Part shown: positions 32,703 through 40,630 of the stretch, in pieces
How the letters are laid out: every line of letters begins with the position of its first letter
Numbering within the stretch: position 1 is the stretch's first letter
Source of the DNA: Neisseria brasiliensis
GTDB taxonomy: Bacteria; Pseudomonadota; Gammaproteobacteria; Burkholderiales; Neisseriaceae
Length of the DNA stretch: 64,000 nucleotides
NCBI RefSeq assembly: GCF_009671065.1
Contig: NZ_CP046027.1
Location: 124,001-188,000, forward strand
Direction of reading: 5' to 3'
Program-made: the position numbers and the translations under genes
The notes under the pieces: generated by a model
What the model was told of the DNA's origin: nothing
What the model saw: only the letters and a program-made list of their open reading frames with translations
The model's database searches: none

Positions 32703-32705
32703 GTG

Positions 32706-32993
32706 ATGTGCGACTGTATTCAAAAAATGCAGGAAAAGGTTAAAGCCGCATTGTCCGAGCGTGGTGTTAAATATTTAGCTGAGCCCGAAATGCAAGGAAA
32801 AGTGTTGCCGATGTTGGATTTAAATATATACAGCGCGATGGGTACGGCAATCACATGGACTGAAGAAGTAACTGCCCGAAATGGCACGAAAAAACCGAAA
32901 AAGCAAAAAATGAATATTGTTTTTCCGCGTTGCCCATTTTGCGGTGAGAAAACGGATTATCAAAAAGCGGTTGAGGCTAAGGAGGGCAAGTGA
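32706..32993 (+). CDS. Early protein with CPFC zinc-ribbon end
   Basis: A 95-residue protein, family not recognised. It ends with FPRCPFCGEKTDYQ, half of a zinc ribbon, with further cysteines at the N-terminus (MCDCIQ). AAGGAGG stands 6 bases before the ATG at 32706. It is part of the rightward early operon. Confidence 0.6.
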   Translation: MCDCIQKMQEKVKAALSERGVKYLAEPEMQGKVLPMLDLNIYSAMGTAITWTEEVTARNGTKKPKKQKMNIVFPRCPFCGEKTDYQKAVEAKEGK

Positions 32994-33223
32994 TGTGTGA
33001 GCAAAAAGAAAACCGCCCTCAGGCGGCTTGGAAACTGGTTATTGCACGCCGTGTGGCTTGGTGGGCATTGCGCTGCTTACACCGTGCTGAGTTTGCAGGT
33101 ATTCCAGCGCCTGAAGCATTTGCTGTGTGGCCTGCGGTGTCAGCTCAAGACGCATCGCCAGCCCTGTGCCGTCTGAAGCAAACTGGTGGCAAGTCAGGCT
33201 TAATGATTGTGTCGCGGCGTTGA
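32993..33223 (+). CDS. Possible early gene or remnant starting MCEQKENRP
   Basis: A 76-residue frame with a strong AAGGAGG leader and the same opening MCEQKENRP as the gene at 33400. Beyond about residue 15 it overlaps, in antisense, the well-supported minus-strand gene 33039-33275. It may be a gene start cut by insertion of that gene, so the downstream part may not be functional protein. Confidence 0.3.
   Translation: MCEQKENRPQAAWKLVIARRVAWWALRCLHRAEFAGIPAPEAFAVWPAVSAQDASPALCRLKQTGGKSGLMIVSRR
33006..33030 (-). terminator. Terminator of the 78-residue minus gene
   Basis: AACCGCC and GGCGGCTT form a hairpin whose minus-strand side ends in TTTTCTTTTT, just past the stop at 33039. Confidence 0.6.
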
Positions 33224-33275
33224 AATGGATGTCGAGCGGTGCGTCAACTGAGATGGTGATGCTTGGGTTGGTCAT
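33039..33275 (-). CDS. Unknown 78-residue prophage protein, opposite strand
   Basis: Begins MTNPSITISVDAPLDIHF and contains LSLTCHQFASDGTGLAMRLE and TPQATQQMLQALEYLQTQ, a compact beta then alpha layout. GGAGGG lies 6 bases before the ATG and a hairpin terminator follows, so it is an independent unit against the early operon. Family not recognised. Confidence 0.6.
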   Translation of the reverse strand: MTNPSITISVDAPLDIHFNAATQSLSLTCHQFASDGTGLAMRLELTPQATQQMLQALEYLQTQHGVSSAMPTKPHGVQ

Positions 33276-33399
33276 TTTCCCTCCGTTGGGTTGTTGTGTA
33301 GGAACTTCGATTTTAGCGGAGGCGTGACAAAGCGGAAAGACGTTTGACCGCCGGACAGCCGGCGTTTGGGATTTTTTAGATTTTTTTAAGGAGTGGGAA

Positions 33400-33537
33400 A
33401 TGTGTGAGCAAAAGGAAAACCGCCCGAAATCGGGCGGCAGCGGCAAGCGCAATCAGGCGTTGCGCCAAAGTTTGGCGGAAATCAAGCGCATTGCTCAGGG
33501 CTTGACGCTTGAGGATTTGGCGAAAATAGGCCGTTAG
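33400..33537 (+). CDS. Small 45-residue early protein
   Basis: Begins MCEQKENRPKSGGSGKRNQA and ends with a helix-forming stretch (RQSLAEIKRIAQGLTLEDLAK). AAGGAGT stands 7 bases before the ATG. Basic and probably nucleic-acid-binding by charge only. Its first nine residues match the frame at 32993. Confidence 0.5.
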   Translation: MCEQKENRPKSGGSGKRNQALRQSLAEIKRIAQGLTLEDLAKIGR

Positions 33538-33643
33538 TTAAGTGTCATTTTCAATCCTTAAGGTTGTTTGGTGAGAGATTCGATTTTAGGGGCAATCGGC
33601 GACGGCATTCAAGGCCGTCTGAAATGTAAAAGTGAGGTGTGTG

Positions 33644-33949
33644 ATGTGTGAGCAATGTCAAAGCTGCAAGGTGCGTGTGAAAGCCGTCAAATTAACGGAT
33701 GAGCAATTAAAGGCGATTTGGTCGGCCGGTGATTTGAGTGTGCTCGATGAGGTGTTTGGCGCGCAAGAGCCGGAGGCGGTGTATGAAGAGGACTACGATT
33801 TAGTTGCCGAGGCGGCGCGCGCCAAGGGTATGCCGGTAAAAGAGTTTATCGCCTTTGCTGCCGCCGAATATGCCGACCTGTACCTCAATGCGTATGACGC
33901 GGCCTGTCAGGATTTGGCCGAAAAAATCAAGGTGGGCCGCCATGAGTAG
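33644..33949 (+). CDS. Unknown 101-residue early protein
   Basis: Begins MCEQCQSCKVRVKAVKLTDEQ; the CEQCQSC cluster could bind zinc. The remainder is acidic and helical. GAGG lies 9 bases before the start at 33644. It overlaps the Ogr-like gene by 8 bases, so the two are coupled. Not recognised. Confidence 0.55.
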   Translation: MCEQCQSCKVRVKAVKLTDEQLKAIWSAGDLSVLDEVFGAQEPEAVYEEDYDLVAEAARAKGMPVKEFIAFAAAEYADLYLNAYDAACQDLAEKIKVGRHE

Positions 33950-34247
33950 CTATCGATCGCTCAGTAATCCTGAGCGCAAATACGGCAACATGCGCGCGCA
34001 AATCACTTGCCCGTGTTGCGGCACGCAATGCAAGGTGGCCTCGAGCCGACAGGTAACGGAAAACCTGCGCAATGCGCAAGTGCAATGCCTCAATGCTTTA
34101 TGTGGCTGGTCGGGAGTGGCGGCGATTGAGATTATCCGCACCATCTCCCCGCCCTCTCCGATATATGGCAATGCGCCGCCGCCGTTGGATTTGGCGGAAA
34201 TCGAGGAGCTACAAGACAACATGCAGCCGAATTTAATCGACTGCTAA
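33942..34247 (+). CDS. ogr: Ogr/Delta-type zinc-finger late activator
   Basis: A 101-residue protein with the Ogr/Delta layout: CPCCG, then SSRQVTENLRNAQVQCLNALCGWSG, matching the CPxC ... SR.xT ... QCxNxxC zinc-finger pattern, followed by a Pro-rich tail. In P2, Ogr binds upstream of late promoters and recruits RNA polymerase. A start at 33990 would give the usual shorter N-terminus; 33942 is chosen for its coupling to the previous gene. Likely targets are the three 18-bp late motifs. In P2 the gene follows D; here it lies in the early operon. Confidence 0.8.
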   Translation: MSSYRSLSNPERKYGNMRAQITCPCCGTQCKVASSRQVTENLRNAQVQCLNALCGWSGVAAIEIIRTISPPSPIYGNAPPPLDLAEIEELQDNMQPNLIDC

Positions 34248-34269
34248 GGCTGTCTGAAAGGGGTGAAGC

Positions 34270-34824
34270 ATGAACATTATCAAACCGAAAGTAATCGACC
34301 GCAAAAAGCTGTTGGCGCCGGAAGAAGCTGCCCGCGCCAGTTGGCGCCAATCGCCGCAAACGGTGCGCTTGTGGAAAAGCAAAGACCACGCCCGCCGCAT
34401 GATGGTGATGGGTAGAGTGATTGCCAAGGGCAAGGCGGCGCAAGCAAAAGTGATGGACGGTATGGCGCGCGATGCGCTGCTAAGCCGCCATCAGCCGCCG
34501 CTAGAGATGTTGGCCGCCCCCGATGAGGCAACCTTGCGCGGCTGGCTGCTGACACCAAGTCAAGCAGCGGCCATCGACAATATTCAGCGGCTGGCCTTGG
34601 AAATCAAGCGTTTGGCCGATTTTATCAATCAACAAAATGCCGTGTTTAGCTTGGGGCAAGAGATGTTGAGGCTGTCTGAATTAAGCAGCTACATGACCGA
34701 GCTGGACGGTAAAGTCGGCCAAAGTTTTCACGCCGCGAAAAAGCTGGGCGTGAATGCGGTGGTCGATGATTTTAAAACTGGGACGGAGTTGGAAAATGGC
34801 AAAAAAATTAAACGAGCGGCTTAG
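34270..34824 (+). CDS. Unknown 184-residue early protein
   Basis: A basic, helical, soluble protein (KVIDRKKLLAPEEAARASW near the start, then SQAAAIDNIQRLALEIKRLADFI). It occupies the place of a replication accessory gene before A, but no family is recognised. It overlaps the next gene by 29 bases. Confidence 0.55.
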   Translation: MNIIKPKVIDRKKLLAPEEAARASWRQSPQTVRLWKSKDHARRMMVMGRVIAKGKAAQAKVMDGMARDALLSRHQPPLEMLAAPDEATLRGWLLTPSQAAAIDNIQRLALEIKRLADFINQQNAVFSLGQEMLRLSELSSYMTELDGKVGQSFHAAKKLGVNAVVDDFKTGTELENGKKIKRAA

Positions 34825-35101
34825 CCAGCCAAGAAAAGAATGCCCGCGTTGTCGCAAACATCAAAAGCTTAAAAGCTTTGAGCGGCATTGGGTAGATCGC
34901 AAAGGAAAGATGGGTAGCAAGGTTTATGACTTGTGTGCTCCCTGCCGCCGACAGATGGGGACACCGCGCAACACGACACTGGTGTCGTATGCGTTTAATG
35001 CAGTAGTTCCGGCGGCGAATAATGAATATTGGCCGGTAGGAAATGAGCAGATTTTAAGAGATTTTAAAGCGAGGTTGGAAAATGAAGCTGCGTATTCGTG
35101 A
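34796..35101 (+). CDS. Small zinc-ribbon-like early protein
   Basis: A 101-residue protein with CPRC (about residue 15) and CAPC (about 47) separated by a basic stretch, suggesting a zinc ribbon. The ATG at 34796 is chosen because a GGAG leader precedes it and it begins MAKKLNERLSQ. It overlaps both neighbours. Confidence 0.5.
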   Translation: MAKKLNERLSQPRKECPRCRKHQKLKSFERHWVDRKGKMGSKVYDLCAPCRRQMGTPRNTTLVSYAFNAVVPAANNEYWPVGNEQILRDFKARLENEAAYS

Positions 35102-35282
35102 GGTGTTGGCGCTGATGGTGGTAGGCGGTGCGGTGGCGATGGGTTTGGCGGTGGCCGGTGAGCCGGTGGCCGAATCTGCGCCGCAAGATGTGGCGGCGCG
35201 CATGGCCGAAGCCGAAGCCGAGCGCATGGCCGATTTGGGCTTAATTGATTACACCCAAGGCGATGCGGAGGTGTCGCGATGA
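35082..35282 (+). CDS. Small single-span or exported protein
   Basis: A 66-residue protein with a basic start (MKLRIRE) and one hydrophobic segment ending AVAG (about 8-26), either a signal peptide or membrane anchor, then an acidic Ala/Glu-rich part. It overlaps the next gene at ATGATG. Confidence 0.5.
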   Translation: MKLRIREVLALMVVGGAVAMGLAVAGEPVAESAPQDVAARMAEAEAERMADLGLIDYTQGDAEVSR

Positions 35283-35407
35283 TGTGGCTGTGGTTGATTG
35301 TAGGCTTTTTCGCGCTGTGGATTATATCGATGATGGTAACGGCGTTTGCCATCGGTTGCATGTTGGCAACCGGCACTTATGGCAGCGATGAGGGTTGGGA
35401 CGTTTAA
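35279..35407 (+). CDS. Very small membrane protein
   Basis: A 42-residue frame (or 41 from the second ATG) almost wholly hydrophobic (LWLIVGFFALWII, then TAFAIGCMLA) with an acidic tail. Its start overlaps the stop of the previous gene, so the two are coupled. Likely an inner-membrane peptide of unknown role. Confidence 0.45.
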   Translation: MMWLWLIVGFFALWIISMMVTAFAIGCMLATGTYGSDEGWDV

Positions 35408-35465
35408 TTAAATGGTTTGGCGGGCTGTCTGTTTCAGACGGCCTTAATGATAAGACGGGGCAAGT

Positions 35466-37745
35466 ATGGCATGGGTTGGCAAATTTGGTGAGATTGGTGA
35501 GAGCGGTTGGGTAGCCCCGACCGCTGCGCTGCTTTCGCGCGTCGAAGCCATGCCCGCCGCGTGGCGTGATAAGGCGGTGAGTGAGTGGGTAAAGCGCGCC
35601 AATGTGGCAGATGACAGCCTCATTGCCAAGATGGCGGCGGATAGCTGGCTGCGCGATTTGACCAAGCCCTTTGTTGATTTGCCTGTCGGCCTGCGTGCCG
35701 TCGGCCTGAATGCGACCGATGAAGAGATTTGCGGTGTGGCCGAGCGCGCAGCGCAAGATTTTTTCCGCTTTGAGCGCATTGGTTACAGCCTTGAAGCCTT
35801 ACAAGACAAGGCCGCCAAAGAATACGGCCTGAATGTAGCGGTATTTGACGGCAAAGAGGCAGAAGGGATTTTAGGCCGTCTGAAAGATGAGCGGTTTTGG
35901 CGTCGTCAGTTGCGCCGTTTTGTCGCCCGCGCCGCCGAAAAAGCGTTGCGCGAAGTGGGCGGCGTATCCAGCAAATCGGGCTTATACGTCAGCAATGAGG
36001 GTTTGCGACGCCGCCAAGCACAAAAAGCGCGCAATGCGGCCTTGCTCGCCACGATGGCGGCGGTGAATGAATTGGGGCAAGAATTTACGCTCGATGAACT
36101 GAGCGCGGTGGGGGTGTCAAACCCAGCCATCCGCCGTGCTGAGTTGATGGTGCGTATCCGCGGCTTTGAAGAAATTGCCCGCTTGAAAGGCCATGTCGGC
36201 GAGTTTTTCACGCTGACTTGTCCGTCTAAATTTCACAAAATGCATCACTTTGGCAAGCCGAACGAAAAATTCAACGGCGACACCCCGCGCGAGGTGGTGG
36301 CCTATTTAAACAAGGTTTGGCAGCGTATTCGCGCCGAATTAGGCCGCTTGGATATTAAGGTTTATGGTTTTCGCGTGGCCGAGCCGCATCATGACGGCAC
36401 GCCGCATTGGCATGGCCTGTTGTTTATGCCGCCAGAAAGCCGCGACACCTTCCGCCGCGTGGTGGCAAAACACGGTTGCCGCGAAGACCGCGAAGAATTG
36501 GGCTTGCGTTATTTTGCCAGTAAAAAAGAGGCGGCCGCCGAAGCGCGCCAAATCCGCGCCCGCCTGTTGGCGGAAAACGGCAGCGCGCCGACCTTAAAAG
36601 CCATTCAGGCCGGTTTGAAAACCGAAGCCGACTACTGGGCAAACAAGTATTTTAAATTTTGGAAACAGACCAAAGCCAGCGCGCGCGTGGATTTTGAAAG
36701 TATTAACTGGGCGCGCGGCAGCGCAGCGGGCTACATCGCCAAATACATTGCCAAGAATATTGACGGCAAAACCCAAAGCGGCGACAGCATGGGCGTGGAT
36801 TTTGAATCCGAGGAATTATTAGATGCCGCCACGACCGCGCAACGCGTGGACGCATGGGCATCGATTCACGGCACCCGCCAATTTCAGCAGATTGGCGGCG
36901 TGCCGGTGACTTTGTGGCGTGAGCTGCGCCGCATCGTGCCGACCGATGACGACAGCGTTTTGATGTTGGCGCAACGCGCCGCCGACCGTGGCGACTGGAG
37001 CGCGTTTGTGATGTTACTTGGTGGCGAGGCGGTGAAGCGTGCTGATGTGCCGCTGGCCTTGTATAAAGAGGAGGCCGAAGACGGTGTAGTCAATGCCTAT
37101 GGCGAAACGCCTGCCCCTTACACCTTAGGCGTGTATGAAAAAAGCACGGGCGAGGTCGCCGTGAGCCGTGTGCATACTTGGGAGGTTTATAAAATCGGCG
37201 GCACCGCCGCCGCTTGGACTCGTGTCAATAACTGTACGAAAAATGAAAATCAGCCTGAAACGGCTGTTTTCAAAGGCAAAAATCAGCCAATCGATACCGA
37301 AGAAATTGAATTTAAAGAATGGCTGATGTGGAAAAAAGGCGTGTCGGCCGCTCAATTAGACGTGTGGCCGTTTGACGGCGATTTGAAAGCGGAATTTGAG
37401 GCCGATAAAGACGAAATCGACCGCGCCGAAACCGCCAATCCGCCAATGAGCCAAGAAGCCATCGCGCGCATAATTGAAAAACAAGTCATCGAAGCGGAAA
37501 AAACCGCCCGTCAATCGGAAAACCTGCGCATTTATCGCAATTATTTGGCCTCACTCGACCGCGCCGCCCTGCCGGTGCGCGCCGGTATCGTGCCAAAAAC
37601 ACCAAAATTTGACCTGTCGGCGGATAAAGTCGTGCGCAAACCGCGCCGCTACACCCCGCCGCAATATGACACCGTTGAAACCGCGCTGGCCAAAGCCCGC
37701 GCCGCACAAAAAGAAACCGAGCAATTTAACCGCCGTTTTGACTAA
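35466..37745 (+). CDS. A: Rolling-circle replication endonuclease (GpA)
   Basis: A 759-residue P2 GpA-type initiator that nicks the phage origin and stays bound to the 5' end. The HUH region includes H308, H309, H314 and H316 in EPHHDGTPHWHGLLF; paired tyrosines are Y423 and Y427 in GYIAKYIAKN, as in P2. Length matches P2 GpA (761). The phage origin in P2 lies within A; no separate site was identified here. Confidence 0.93.
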   Translation: MAWVGKFGEIGESGWVAPTAALLSRVEAMPAAWRDKAVSEWVKRANVADDSLIAKMAADSWLRDLTKPFVDLPVGLRAVGLNATDEEICGVAERAAQDFFRFERIGYSLEALQDKAAKEYGLNVAVFDGKEAEGILGRLKDERFWRRQLRRFVARAAEKALREVGGVSSKSGLYVSNEGLRRRQAQKARNAALLATMAAVNELGQEFTLDELSAVGVSNPAIRRAELMVRIRGFEEIARLKGHVGEFFTLTCPSKFHKMHHFGKPNEKFNGDTPREVVAYLNKVWQRIRAELGRLDIKVYGFRVAEPHHDGTPHWHGLLFMPPESRDTFRRVVAKHGCREDREELGLRYFASKKEAAAEARQIRARLLAENGSAPTLKAIQAGLKTEADYWANKYFKFWKQTKASARVDFESINWARGSAAGYIAKYIAKNIDGKTQSGDSMGVDFESEELLDAATTAQRVDAWASIHGTRQFQQIGGVPVTLWRELRRIVPTDDDSVLMLAQRAADRGDWSAFVMLLGGEAVKRADVPLALYKEEAEDGVVNAYGETPAPYTLGVYEKSTGEVAVSRVHTWEVYKIGGTAAAWTRVNNCTKNENQPETAVFKGKNQPIDTEEIEFKEWLMWKKGVSAAQLDVWPFDGDLKAEFEADKDEIDRAETANPPMSQEAIARIIEKQVIEAEKTARQSENLRIYRNYLASLDRAALPVRAGIVPKTPKFDLSADKVVRKPRRYTPPQYDTVETALAKARAAQKETEQFNRRFD

Positions 37746-37760
37746 TGGGGACTAAAAAAA

Positions 37761-37952
37761 ATGAATGAATACATCACCTTGCAGCAAGTAAAAGAATTAT
37801 GGACGTTGCCGGGCAAGAAACCGCCCTCAACAACAACCATATGGCACCGCCGCCGCGCCGGTTTAATCCCCGCGCCGAAATTGGTCGGTCGGGATAACTT
37901 GTTCAAGCGCGACGATGTGATCAAGTTGCGCGATGAATATTTGGCGGGGTGA
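37761..37952 (+). CDS. AlpA/excisionase-like DNA-binding protein
   Basis: A 63-residue MerR/AlpA-type winged helix: MNEYITLQQVKELWTL, then TTTIWHRRRAGLIPAPKLVGRDN and a final FKRDDVIKLRDEY. Proteins of this type regulate integrase genes or direct excision. It lies 15 bp after A and near attR, while int is at the opposite prophage end (adjacent in the circular form). Confidence 0.7.
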   Translation: MNEYITLQQVKELWTLPGKKPPSTTTIWHRRRAGLIPAPKLVGRDNLFKRDDVIKLRDEYLAG

Positions 37953-37956
37953 GGGT

Positions 37957-38046
37957 ATGACAAATCAAGATGGTGACTACCCAACATGGGAGGTCGCTAA
38001 CCGTGAAATTAAAAATTACCGCGAAATGTTAAAAAAAATGGAGTGA
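37957..38046 (+). CDS. Possible 29-residue peptide
   Basis: An ATG frame following the AlpA-like gene by 4 bases, beginning MTNQDGDYPTWEVANREI, charged and helical. GGGGTGAGGG just upstream could serve as ribosome site. No family is recognised. Confidence 0.35.
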   Translation: MTNQDGDYPTWEVANREIKNYREMLKKME

Positions 38047-38055
38047 ATCAAAAAA

Positions 38056-38541
38056 ATGAAAGTGCATAATCAAAATTTAATCAAAGCAATCAGCGCATGG
38101 TTTGAAACAGCTATACCAAACCCAACAAGTGACAGTCAATGTGTACAAATTGGCTGTCACTTTGAAGAAATTAAAGAGATGAGTGATGTCTTGGGCGTTT
38201 ATAGAGAGGAAGTCAGCATCCATGAAGAGCGATTTAAAAATAATTTTGAGCCTTATAAAAAACAATTGGAAAATTTAAATGAGGTGCAGCGCATTGAGTT
38301 GCTAGATGCGTTGTGCGATCAAATCATCACCGCTGTCGGGATTGCATACATGTTTGGCATGGATGTTGAAGGAGCATTAAGAGAGGTTAACCACTCAAAC
38401 TGGTTAAAATTTGAGAGCGGCAAGCCAGTGTTTAGTGAGAGCGGAAAAATCGCGAAAGGAAAATACTATATAAAACCTAATTTGGCGGGTTTTATAAGTG
38501 CCGCTGAAAAAACTAGTCCTAATTGTCATAATTGTGAGTAA
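38056..38541 (+). CDS. MazG-like nucleotide pyrophosphohydrolase
   Basis: A 161-residue protein of the all-alpha NTP-pyrophosphatase type. EE at 37-38 and E41, then E81, D84 and D88 (IELLDALCDQ) give the EExxE...ExxD pattern, followed by MDVEGALREVNHSNWLKF and KYYIKPNL typical of phage MazG/PRA-PH-like proteins. Such enzymes remove pyrophosphate from nucleotides and can alter host nucleotide or alarmone pools. It is the last sizeable prophage gene before attR. Confidence 0.7.
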   Translation: MKVHNQNLIKAISAWFETAIPNPTSDSQCVQIGCHFEEIKEMSDVLGVYREEVSIHEERFKNNFEPYKKQLENLNEVQRIELLDALCDQIITAVGIAYMFGMDVEGALREVNHSNWLKFESGKPVFSESGKIAKGKYYIKPNLAGFISAAEKTSPNCHNCE

Positions 38542-38550
38542 CAAAAAAAA

Positions 38551-38655
38551 ATGACAAAAAGAATTAACCAGCAACACCGCCGCCGCTTGCTGATTTGGCA
38601 AGCGTGCAAGAAAAATAAACCAAAAAATCATGCAAAAAATGAACAGGAATATTAA
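38551..38655 (+). CDS. Possible 34-residue basic peptide
   Basis: Begins MTKRINQQHRRRLLIW, strongly basic, 9 bases after the MazG-like gene and just before a terminator. No good ribosome site is seen. Confidence 0.3.
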   Translation: MTKRINQQHRRRLLIWQACKKNKPKNHAKNEQEY

Positions 38656-38671
38656 AAATAACCGTCAAATG

Positions 38672-38703
38672 ACCGCCTGAATTAAAGTTCGGGCGGTTTT
38701 TTT
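38672..38703 (+). terminator. Terminator at the prophage right end
   Basis: ACCGCC (38672-38677) pairs with GGCGGT (38692-38697), followed by seven T residues. Confidence 0.75.
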
Positions 38704-38787
38704 GAAAAGCTTATTTGTTATTAGATTTGGTATTATTGTTTTTTGTATATTTAAAATCTTTTAGTATCAATAAGATATAAAATTAAA

Positions 38788-38808
38788 CGAATCTCACCGC
38801 TTCCGCCA
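38788..38808. other. attR core
   Basis: The same 21 bases as attL, without the rest of the tRNA. It marks the right prophage boundary. Confidence 0.85.
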
Positions 38809-38816
38809 TTTTTAGA

Positions 38817-38847
38817 AAAAGCTGCTTATTTTTAAGCAGCTTTTTTG
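38817..38847 (+). terminator. Displaced terminator of the host tRNA-Ser pair
   Basis: AAAAGCTGCTTA...AAGCAGCTTTTTT directly beyond attR. It would have ended the tRNA transcript before integration. Confidence 0.75.
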
Positions 38848-38860
38848 TTTGAATAAGGAA

Positions 38861-38897
38861 AGGCCGTCTGAAAGTTTCTCTTTCAGACGGCCTTTTA
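38861..38897. terminator. DUS terminator after dld
   Basis: DUS arms at 38861-38872 and 38882-38893. T-rich on the plus side and A-rich before the left arm, so it can act in both directions. Confidence 0.75.
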
Positions 38898-38910
38898 TCA
38901 TCAAACTTCC

Positions 38911-40602
38911 TTATTCTGCCCAGTTTTTCTTCTTAGACGTATGCCCGATTCCCGGGTTAAAACTGTTGGTCGGGTCGAGCTTGCGGTAAAACTGTTTTAG
39001 TGCAGGTTTCGCTTCGTATAAATGGCCGACATTATGCTCTGCCGGATATTGCGCGCCACGCTGGTCGAGCAAAATCAACATTTCATGCTCCAAAGCCATG
39101 CAGTCGTTGCCTTTTTTAATCACATAATCCTGATGGAACACGTGACACATAAAGTGGCCGTAATAAAGCTTGTGGATGATTTTGTCGTCGATTTCTTTCG
39201 GTAAATGTTCATACCAATCACGGTCGTCACGGCGCAGGGCAATATCGAGCGCGACCAAATCTTCCACTTCATCATCATGCACGGCACGGTAACGAATGGC
39301 AGCGGAAGCCACGGCAAAACGGTGCAACATCGCTGCTTGCGCTTCTTCGGCATTACATTCGAAATACGCACCGCTGTGGTTGGTAAAATAATCTTTCAAA
39401 AAGGCACGTGCTTCGTCCACGCCCTCACCGCCCATTTTAACAATCAGATGATGCTCGTATTGGTCGCGGTAGTTGAGCAAAGATTGCGGCAAATGTTGCG
39501 GCAACAGCTTGCCCACCCATTGCAGGACTTTGTCGGAAAAATGCTTCGGCAGGAAAGATAATTTTTTGCTGAAGCGGTCGGCACGTGCTTTGTAGTCAAA
39601 TAATTTCGGCAGTTGATGCGTACCAAATTTCTTAATCACATAAAAAGTGTCTTTGCCGTAGATTTCCGCAATATTGAAGGCATCGCGGTGAATATATTCG
39701 CCTGAAATCGGCAACGATTTGAAATCGGCCAATGCTGCGCGGCGGATGTCGGTGAGTTCGTTAATATCGTTAGTGCCGATATAGAACACGGCAGTTTTTG
39801 GCTCTTGCGGGAAAGTATCCAAGCGCACGGCAAACACCATCAATTTGCCCGCACAGCCCGAAGCTTCGTAATGACGCGCTGGGTCGGCATTGAAACGCGC
39901 GGCGGTCGGCTCGTCCACTTGGCGCACATGGTCGCAATAAGCATGGTCGTGGCCTTTTCCGGCGTTTTGCGTGATGTCTTTACGCTGATAGTGATGGCCT
40001 TGCAGATTGGTGAGAATCTCTTCCGGCGTGTCGCCCAAATCAATGCCCAAGTGGTTTACGAGTTCCAATTGGCCGTCTGAATTAATTTGCGCAAACAAAG
40101 CCATTTCGGTATAAGCTGGGCCGCGCTGCACCAATGCGCCGCCTGAATTGTTGCATACACCGCCCAACACCGATGCGCCGATACACGACGAACCAATCAC
40201 CGAGTGTGGCTCACGGCCTAAAGGTTTCAGCAAAAGCTCAAGCTGATTCAGGGTTGAACCGGGTAAGCACACCACTTGCTCGTTATTGTTAATCGGCTGG
40301 ATGATGTTTATGCGCATGGTGTTCACAATCACAATATCGCGGTCGTAATCGTTGCCATCAGGCGTGGAACCACCAGTCAAACCGGTATTGGCCGCCTGCG
40401 TAATCACAATCACGTCGGCCTCGACACAGGCTTGCAGAATCTGCCATTGTTCCAAAAGCGTACCCGGCCGCACCACCGCCAATGCCCGCCCTTCACCGAA
40501 GCGGTAGCCTTGGCGGTAAGGTTCGGTTTTGGCAGGGTCGGTCAGAATAAATTTATCGCCGACAATCTCGGTTAAACGTTGAATCAGTTGTGAAGCAGTC
40601 AT
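38911..40602 (-). CDS. dld: Quinone-dependent D-lactate dehydrogenase
   Basis: A 563-residue membrane-associated FAD enzyme that oxidises D-lactate to pyruvate and feeds electrons to quinone. The FAD domain shows AANTGLTGGSTPDG and SSCIGASVLGGVCNNSGGALV; the C-terminal cap domain includes MLHRFAVASAAIRYR and HNVGHLY. Lactate is a key carbon source for Neisseria. AAAGGAG lies 6 bases before the ATG at 40602; an ATG directly upstream (40605) is equally possible. An IS5-family copy begins only about 26 bp upstream, so the native promoter is probably displaced. Confidence 0.9.
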   Translation of the reverse strand: MTASQLIQRLTEIVGDKFILTDPAKTEPYRQGYRFGEGRALAVVRPGTLLEQWQILQACVEADVIVITQAANTGLTGGSTPDGNDYDRDIVIVNTMRINIIQPINNNEQVVCLPGSTLNQLELLLKPLGREPHSVIGSSCIGASVLGGVCNNSGGALVQRGPAYTEMALFAQINSDGQLELVNHLGIDLGDTPEEILTNLQGHHYQRKDITQNAGKGHDHAYCDHVRQVDEPTAARFNADPARHYEASGCAGKLMVFAVRLDTFPQEPKTAVFYIGTNDINELTDIRRAALADFKSLPISGEYIHRDAFNIAEIYGKDTFYVIKKFGTHQLPKLFDYKARADRFSKKLSFLPKHFSDKVLQWVGKLLPQHLPQSLLNYRDQYEHHLIVKMGGEGVDEARAFLKDYFTNHSGAYFECNAEEAQAAMLHRFAVASAAIRYRAVHDDEVEDLVALDIALRRDDRDWYEHLPKEIDDKIIHKLYYGHFMCHVFHQDYVIKKGNDCMALEHEMLILLDQRGAQYPAEHNVGHLYEAKPALKQFYRKLDPTNSFNPGIGHTSKKKNWAE

Positions 40603-40630
40603 CATAGTCTCCTTTGTATCGCTAATATTA

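Noticed and set aside
32703..32705. GTG start for the 95-residue early gene
   Set aside because: An ATG follows directly and is better placed relative to the AAGGAGG site.
32517..32993. Toxin-antitoxin pair starting with the RHH protein
   Set aside because: The RHH protein resembles DUF1778 antitoxins, but the next gene is not an acetyltransferase or other known toxin; position divergent from the repressor suggests a phage regulator.
35322..35756. Minus-strand frame of 144 residues before gene A
   Set aside because: It crosses the start of gene A and has low-complexity Pro/His-rich content without a ribosome site.
38788..38808. A third tRNA-Ser gene
   Set aside because: Only the last 21 bases match a tRNA; the upstream sequence is A/T-rich prophage DNA. 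It is the attachment repeat.
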